From: Rhizobiaceae bacterium
GTDB taxonomy: Bacteria; Pseudomonadota; Alphaproteobacteria; Rhizobiales; Rhizobiaceae
Assembly (NCBI GenBank): GCA_029233925.1
Contig: JARGOX010000024.1
Location: forward strand, 35,603-99,602
Reading direction: 5' to 3'
Length of the DNA: 64,000 nt
Shown here: piece after piece, positions 61,339 to 64,000 of the stretch
Layout of the letters: every line of letters starts with the position of its first letter
How positions within the stretch are numbered: the first letter of the stretch is position 1
The notes under the pieces: model-generated
The model's database searches: none
What the model was told of the DNA's origin: nothing
What the model saw: only the letters and a program-made list of their open reading frames with translations
Translations under genes and position numbers: made by a program

Positions 61339-61638
61339 TCACAAATCCTCTTCCCAATTTTGCCCGCCGTAGAACAGGCGCAAGATGGTGACGGTTTGAT
61401 ATGAAACCATGAATGCGATGGTGACGCGCCTTTCAAAACCGATGACACGCAGGCCTGTCCGAACATCATCGCGTGCATCACCGCGTTCAGAAGCGATGTC
61501 GAAACCGTTGCAATAACGTTCGATGCGCTCAATGTAGGTCATCGCAACCTCGGGACTGGCTTTGGCGCTGATCCATTCATAGAGAGTCAATAAATCCGCG
61601 CGCGCTTCTGGCGCAAAGATAATGTCTCGCTGTTTCAC
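61339..61638 (-). CDS. parE: ParE-family toxin
   Basis: 99-residue RelE/ParE-type toxin. The characteristic N-terminal IIFAPEARADLLTLYEWISAKASPEVAMTYIERIERYCNGF and the C-terminal RRVTIAFMVSYQTVTILRLFYGGQNWEEDL are present. ParE members poison DNA gyrase in studied systems. Start overlaps the antitoxin stop by 4 bases (ATGA). Confidence 0.93.
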   Translation of the reverse strand: MKQRDIIFAPEARADLLTLYEWISAKASPEVAMTYIERIERYCNGFDIASERGDARDDVRTGLRVIGFERRVTIAFMVSYQTVTILRLFYGGQNWEEDL

Positions 61639-61907
61639 GCGGAGCCTTTTGTCTTTTGGGTGTGCAGAACTCGGATATTATCAAAAACAGATTTTGCGGG
61701 AATGCCGCGCGACGGATCGGCAAGCATGGCATCATAAGTTGGGGCAACCTGATTGCGCAGCCAGTCTTCAGCAGCACGATCTCGCTCTTGTAGAGCGCGC
61801 AATCCCGCGCGAATAACCTCACTTGCCGAGGCGTAATCACCAGAACGGACTTTCTGATCGATATAGTTAGCATGCTCATCGGGAAGGCTGATTGTTCGTT
61901 TGTCCAT
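61635..61907 (-). CDS. parD: ParD-family antitoxin
   Basis: 90-residue antitoxin with a ribbon-helix-helix N-terminus MDKRTISLPDEHANYIDQKVRSGDYASASEVIRAGLRALQERD, which binds DNA and autoregulates, and a C-terminal tail (about 50-90) that binds ParE. ATG at 61907 with AAGGGA upstream; the longer frame from 61961 has no support. Overlaps parE. Together with the pseudogene and integrase it marks a mobile region. Confidence 0.94.
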   Translation of the reverse strand: MDKRTISLPDEHANYIDQKVRSGDYASASEVIRAGLRALQERDRAAEDWLRNQVAPTYDAMLADPSRGIPAKSVFDNIRVLHTQKTKGSA

Positions 61908-62112
61908 GATTGATCCCTTCTTCAATAGGATGTCAAAAAGTATGATTATTTCATACCACATTCTGATGAGTTGTAGAATGCGTTTTTATAACTCATGGCG
62001 GATCTGTATTTCCAAGCAATTACCCGAATTACCGATTTGGCTGCCGGTGAGTTGGCGGTGGATCGTCGGTAGTCGGGACGGGTTATCACCCCCGTATCAG
62101 GAGGAAACATCT

Positions 62113-63090
62113 ATGAAACGTTTTTACATTTGGTGGTGCTTGGTTTCGCGGCCTATGGGCATATTTTATTTGGCATTGTTCATGATGCGATGGCACAGTC
62201 TATCCGAGACTCTTGGGGCAATCCGGTGCGCCGCAGTTTCCAGTCTCCCAATCTCGCACCTGTTCGCTTCTCCTGGGAGGTCAAGCGCATTCTTGAAAAC
62301 CAAACAGACTTCCATGAAAAGAAGAAGGGTGTGGTTCAACCAGAAAAAGTCCATATGCTTCTGACGCAGCCGTTCTATGCTGGACATATCAACCATAGGA
62401 ACTTTTACCTGCGTCTGATCAAGGGGCATCACGAACCACTGATCTCGCTCCGCACATGATAAAGGATCAAGGCGACTTGCTGGGCAATGCCAAAGCACCA
62501 GCCCGTAAGGACAGAGGTCTTGCCACTTTTGGGGTTTGCCAAATGCGGGGATTGTGGTCATCCTTATAGCCTGCTGGTCGGCAGGGAAGGCGCGCAAATA
62601 CCCGTATTATGCGTGTGATACTTTACGCTGTGTCGGCTATCGTAATTCCATCCCGCGCCATGTTCCAAGCGGTACGGGATCACCGCAATGCGCAAGCAGG
62701 GGAGATGGCGGCGCGACCTAGACGCGATCTTTCTAAACTGGATACCCAAACCAAAGGGTTTTTGGACACAATCATCGTGGCATCGGATCCGTCGGTCATC
62801 GCCGCCTTTGAAAAACGCATCGAGGCACTCGATACGGAAAAGCGGCTGATCGAGGATAAGCTGAACCAATCGCCAAATCCAGCCCGAACCTACGCTCGAA
62901 TTACTCTCAAGCCTCTGGAAAATATGGGATTCCGGTTCACTAAACAGGCGGGGATCGGTGCTCAAACTAGCCTTTGCAGATCGTTTAGATGCGACCGCAG
63001 AACAGGTTATCTAACACCTGAATTATCATTACCATTCATGCTGTTAGGAAAAATACCCATGAACAAAAAAATGGTGCCGCTTACGAGCAC
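62113..63090 (+). pseudogene. Degenerate serine recombinase (frameshifted)
   Basis: Pieces of a large serine recombinase are spread over several frames. 62130-62459 contains the Recombinase domain (WEVKRILENQTDFHEKKKGVVQPEKVHMLLTQPFYAGHINHRNFYLRLIKGHHEPLISL). The next frames give DLLGNAKAPARKDRG, then the zinc ribbon CGDCGHPYSLLVGR and YPYYACDTLRCVGYR, then the coiled-coil KLDTQTKGFLDTIIVASDPSVIAAFEKRIEALDTEKRLIEDKL and LKLAFADRL / YLTPELSLPFMLLG near the end. The catalytic resolvase domain is absent upstream, at least two frameshifts are needed, and stop codons separate the parts. It is therefore a dead recombinase relic. The gap 61908-62112 has no gene I can support. Confidence 0.85.
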
Positions 63091-63233
63091 CGATATGTCG
63101 TATCATGTAGTTTTATTCCGTCTCATATATCTCGTTAAATTATTGAATACAAATAATTAATTGAACCACTCTGTATCATACGATATCATGCCATCCAACG
63201 TATAAGGGTGGATTGAAAGGTGGATCAGATCGC

Positions 63234-63866
63234 ATGGCTGGCTTGCATAAATTGACAGCAATCGCGGTAAAGTCGGCCGGGCCTGGAAAGCACAATGATG
63301 GCCATGGCCTATGGCTGGTCAAGCGGGCTGATAATCGTGGGCAATGGGTTTTACGGCTGGCAATATTTGGTCGACGCAGAGAAATGGGGCTCGGCAGCCT
63401 TGCCGATGTTTCACTCAAACAGGCTAGAGACAGCGCTGCACATTGGCGAGGCATAGCGAAGAGTGGCAAAGATCCCATTCAAGAGCGCACGAGGCTTTCA
63501 CTCGAAGCGCGATACAGCGACACATCGCTAAGAACGATCGCGATTGAAGCATTTGAGGCAAGAAAGGCTGAATTAAAAGGAGATGGCAAGGCTGGCCGCT
63601 GGTTCTCACCTTTGGAACTCCATCTCTTGCCAAAGCTTGGCGACACGCCGGTAGGCCTTATCCACCAGAATATCATAAAGGACGTGTTCGCACCGATCTG
63701 GCATGTGAAGGCAGACGTCGCTCAAAAAGCCCTCAACCGGCTGAGCATCGTGCTTCGCTATGCGGCGGCCAAAGGCATCGACGTTGACCTGCAGGCGACG
63801 GCAAAGGCCAAGGAATTGCTCGGACGAAGTCGGCACAAGATTCAACACATTGAACCGCTCCGAGAT
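63234..63866 (+). pseudogene. P4-type tyrosine integrase, truncated by an insertion sequence
   Basis: N-terminal about 210 residues of an integrase: DUF4102-like arm-binding domain (KLTAIAVKSAGPGKHNDGHGLWLVKRADNRGQWVLRLAIFGRRREMGLGSLADVSLKQARDSAAHWRGIAKSGKDPIQERTR) and the start of the core SAM-like domain (LRTIAIEAFEARKAELK...LELHLLPKLGDTPVGLIHQNIIKDVFAPIWHVKADVAQKALNRLSIVLRYAAAKGIDVD). Full-length members are about 400 residues, and the catalytic Arg-His-Arg-Tyr domain is missing. The frame runs into the IS end at 63867 and then continues as a short nonsense tail to 63926. ATG 63234 follows GAAAGGTGG. The other half may lie beyond the IS, outside this window. No adjacent tRNA was seen. Confidence 0.88.
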
Positions 63867-64000
63867 TGTCTGAGGCAATTTGGTTTAAGTTATGCTGCCA
63901 TGGCTGGTTCGTCCAGCATGGCGTAGTAGCGTTGTTCGGTTTCAACTGGCGGAATGTTTCCGATGGGTTCCAGCAGGCGTCGATTGTTGAACCAGTCAAC
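63867..64000 (-). mobile_element. End of an IS3-family insertion sequence, cut by the window edge
   Basis: The left end begins TGTCTG at 63867, inside the integrase coding sequence, and the rest of the element runs past the window. The transposase is encoded on the minus strand (separate entry). The insertion broke the integrase gene. Target duplication and the other end cannot be seen. Confidence 0.75.
63890..64000 (-). CDS. IS3-family transposase, C-terminal fragment
   Basis: The minus-strand frame open from the window edge to the TAA at 63890 gives 36 residues, VDWFNNRRLLEPIGNIPP then VETEQRYYAMLDEPAMAA. This is the C-terminal end of the IS3 OrfB DDE transposase (the conserved WFNN-RLLEPIGNIPP-E region). 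The N-terminal DDE catalytic part lies outside the window. It places the IS so that transcription runs from right to left into the integrase remnant. Confidence 0.88.
   Translation of the reverse strand, partial: VDWFNNRRLLEPIGNIPPVETEQRYYAMLDEPAMAA

Noticed and set aside
61995..62072. 25-codon open frame starting MADLYFQ
   Set aside because: Too short, no ribosome site, no known motif; next to decayed recombinase DNA.
63000..63233. tRNA gene or attachment site beside the integrase
   Set aside because: P4-type integrases usually adjoin a tRNA, but no cloverleaf-like sequence or direct repeat was found in this AT-rich stretch; it may lie outside the window.

Overview
The window looks like chromosomal sequence from an alphaproteobacterium, probably a marine or soil member of Hyphomicrobiales or a related order. 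This rests on protein style (many TRAP transporters, BKACE enzymes, ATP-independent hydantoinase/oxoprolinase pairs, a 2Fe-2S/Mo/FAD hydroxylase), moderately high GC, and an Irr-type iron box (3656-3672) of the alphaproteobacterial kind. No rRNA, tRNA or CRISPR array was seen. Nearly all genes fall into tight operons with 1-4 base start/stop overlaps.

Layout. 1-3412: the 5' part of pgi, then a fadD-like acyl-CoA synthetase with a histone-H1-like N-terminal tail of 11 hexapeptide repeats. 3413-6694: an iron-box-controlled imelysin plus di-haem (DUF1111-like) periplasmic pair. 6785-12903: a TetR gene followed by a TRAP transporter, a cyclase-family hydrolase, a BKACE enzyme and an OsmC protein. 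12931-18209 (minus): RpiR regulator, TAXI solute-binding protein, fused TRAP permease, UspA.

18438-24132 is the most unusual region: a compact RiPP-like cluster. Two small genes encode peptides with the lasso-type leader motif (YxxPxIxxxG). A convergent minus-strand operon encodes a PqqD-like leader-binding protein (B1/RRE), a lasso-type B2 cysteine peptidase and an HPr-kinase-like kinase. A plus-strand operon encodes an AMP-forming acyl/aminoacyl ligase, a GNAT acyltransferase, an acyl carrier protein and a nucleotidyltransferase. There is no lasso cyclase (asparagine-synthetase-like C protein), and neither core offers a ring-forming Asp/Glu at positions 7-9. I infer a non-lasso peptide that is cut by B1/B2 and then acylated from the carrier protein and/or phosphorylated.

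24409-35307: a BKACE gene, then a long minus-strand catabolic operon (TRAP solute-binding protein, cupin, TRAP permeases, IclR, HyuA, HyuB, HpaI aldolase, acyl-CoA ligase). 35950-49144: a second catabolic operon (XRE/cupin regulator, HyuA, HyuB, zinc-ribbon AcxC-like protein, second XRE/cupin regulator, isochorismatase-type amidase, BMP-type ABC importer, enoyl-CoA hydratase, acyl-CoA ligase). 49175-60342: an M20 amidohydrolase divergent from a MarR-led operon with a CobW-family GTPase, YtcJ-like amidohydrolase, 2Fe-2S protein, a fused Mo/FAD hydroxylase and a third TRAP system. Together these suggest import and stepwise opening of cyclic amides or N-heterocycles (hydroxylation, ring opening, amide hydrolysis, CoA activation, C-C cleavage); the actual substrates are not readable from the sequence.

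60343-64000 is an accessory, decaying mobile region: a hypothetical gene, a ParDE toxin-antitoxin pair, a frameshifted serine recombinase, and a P4-type integrase cut by the end of an IS3-family element at the window edge.
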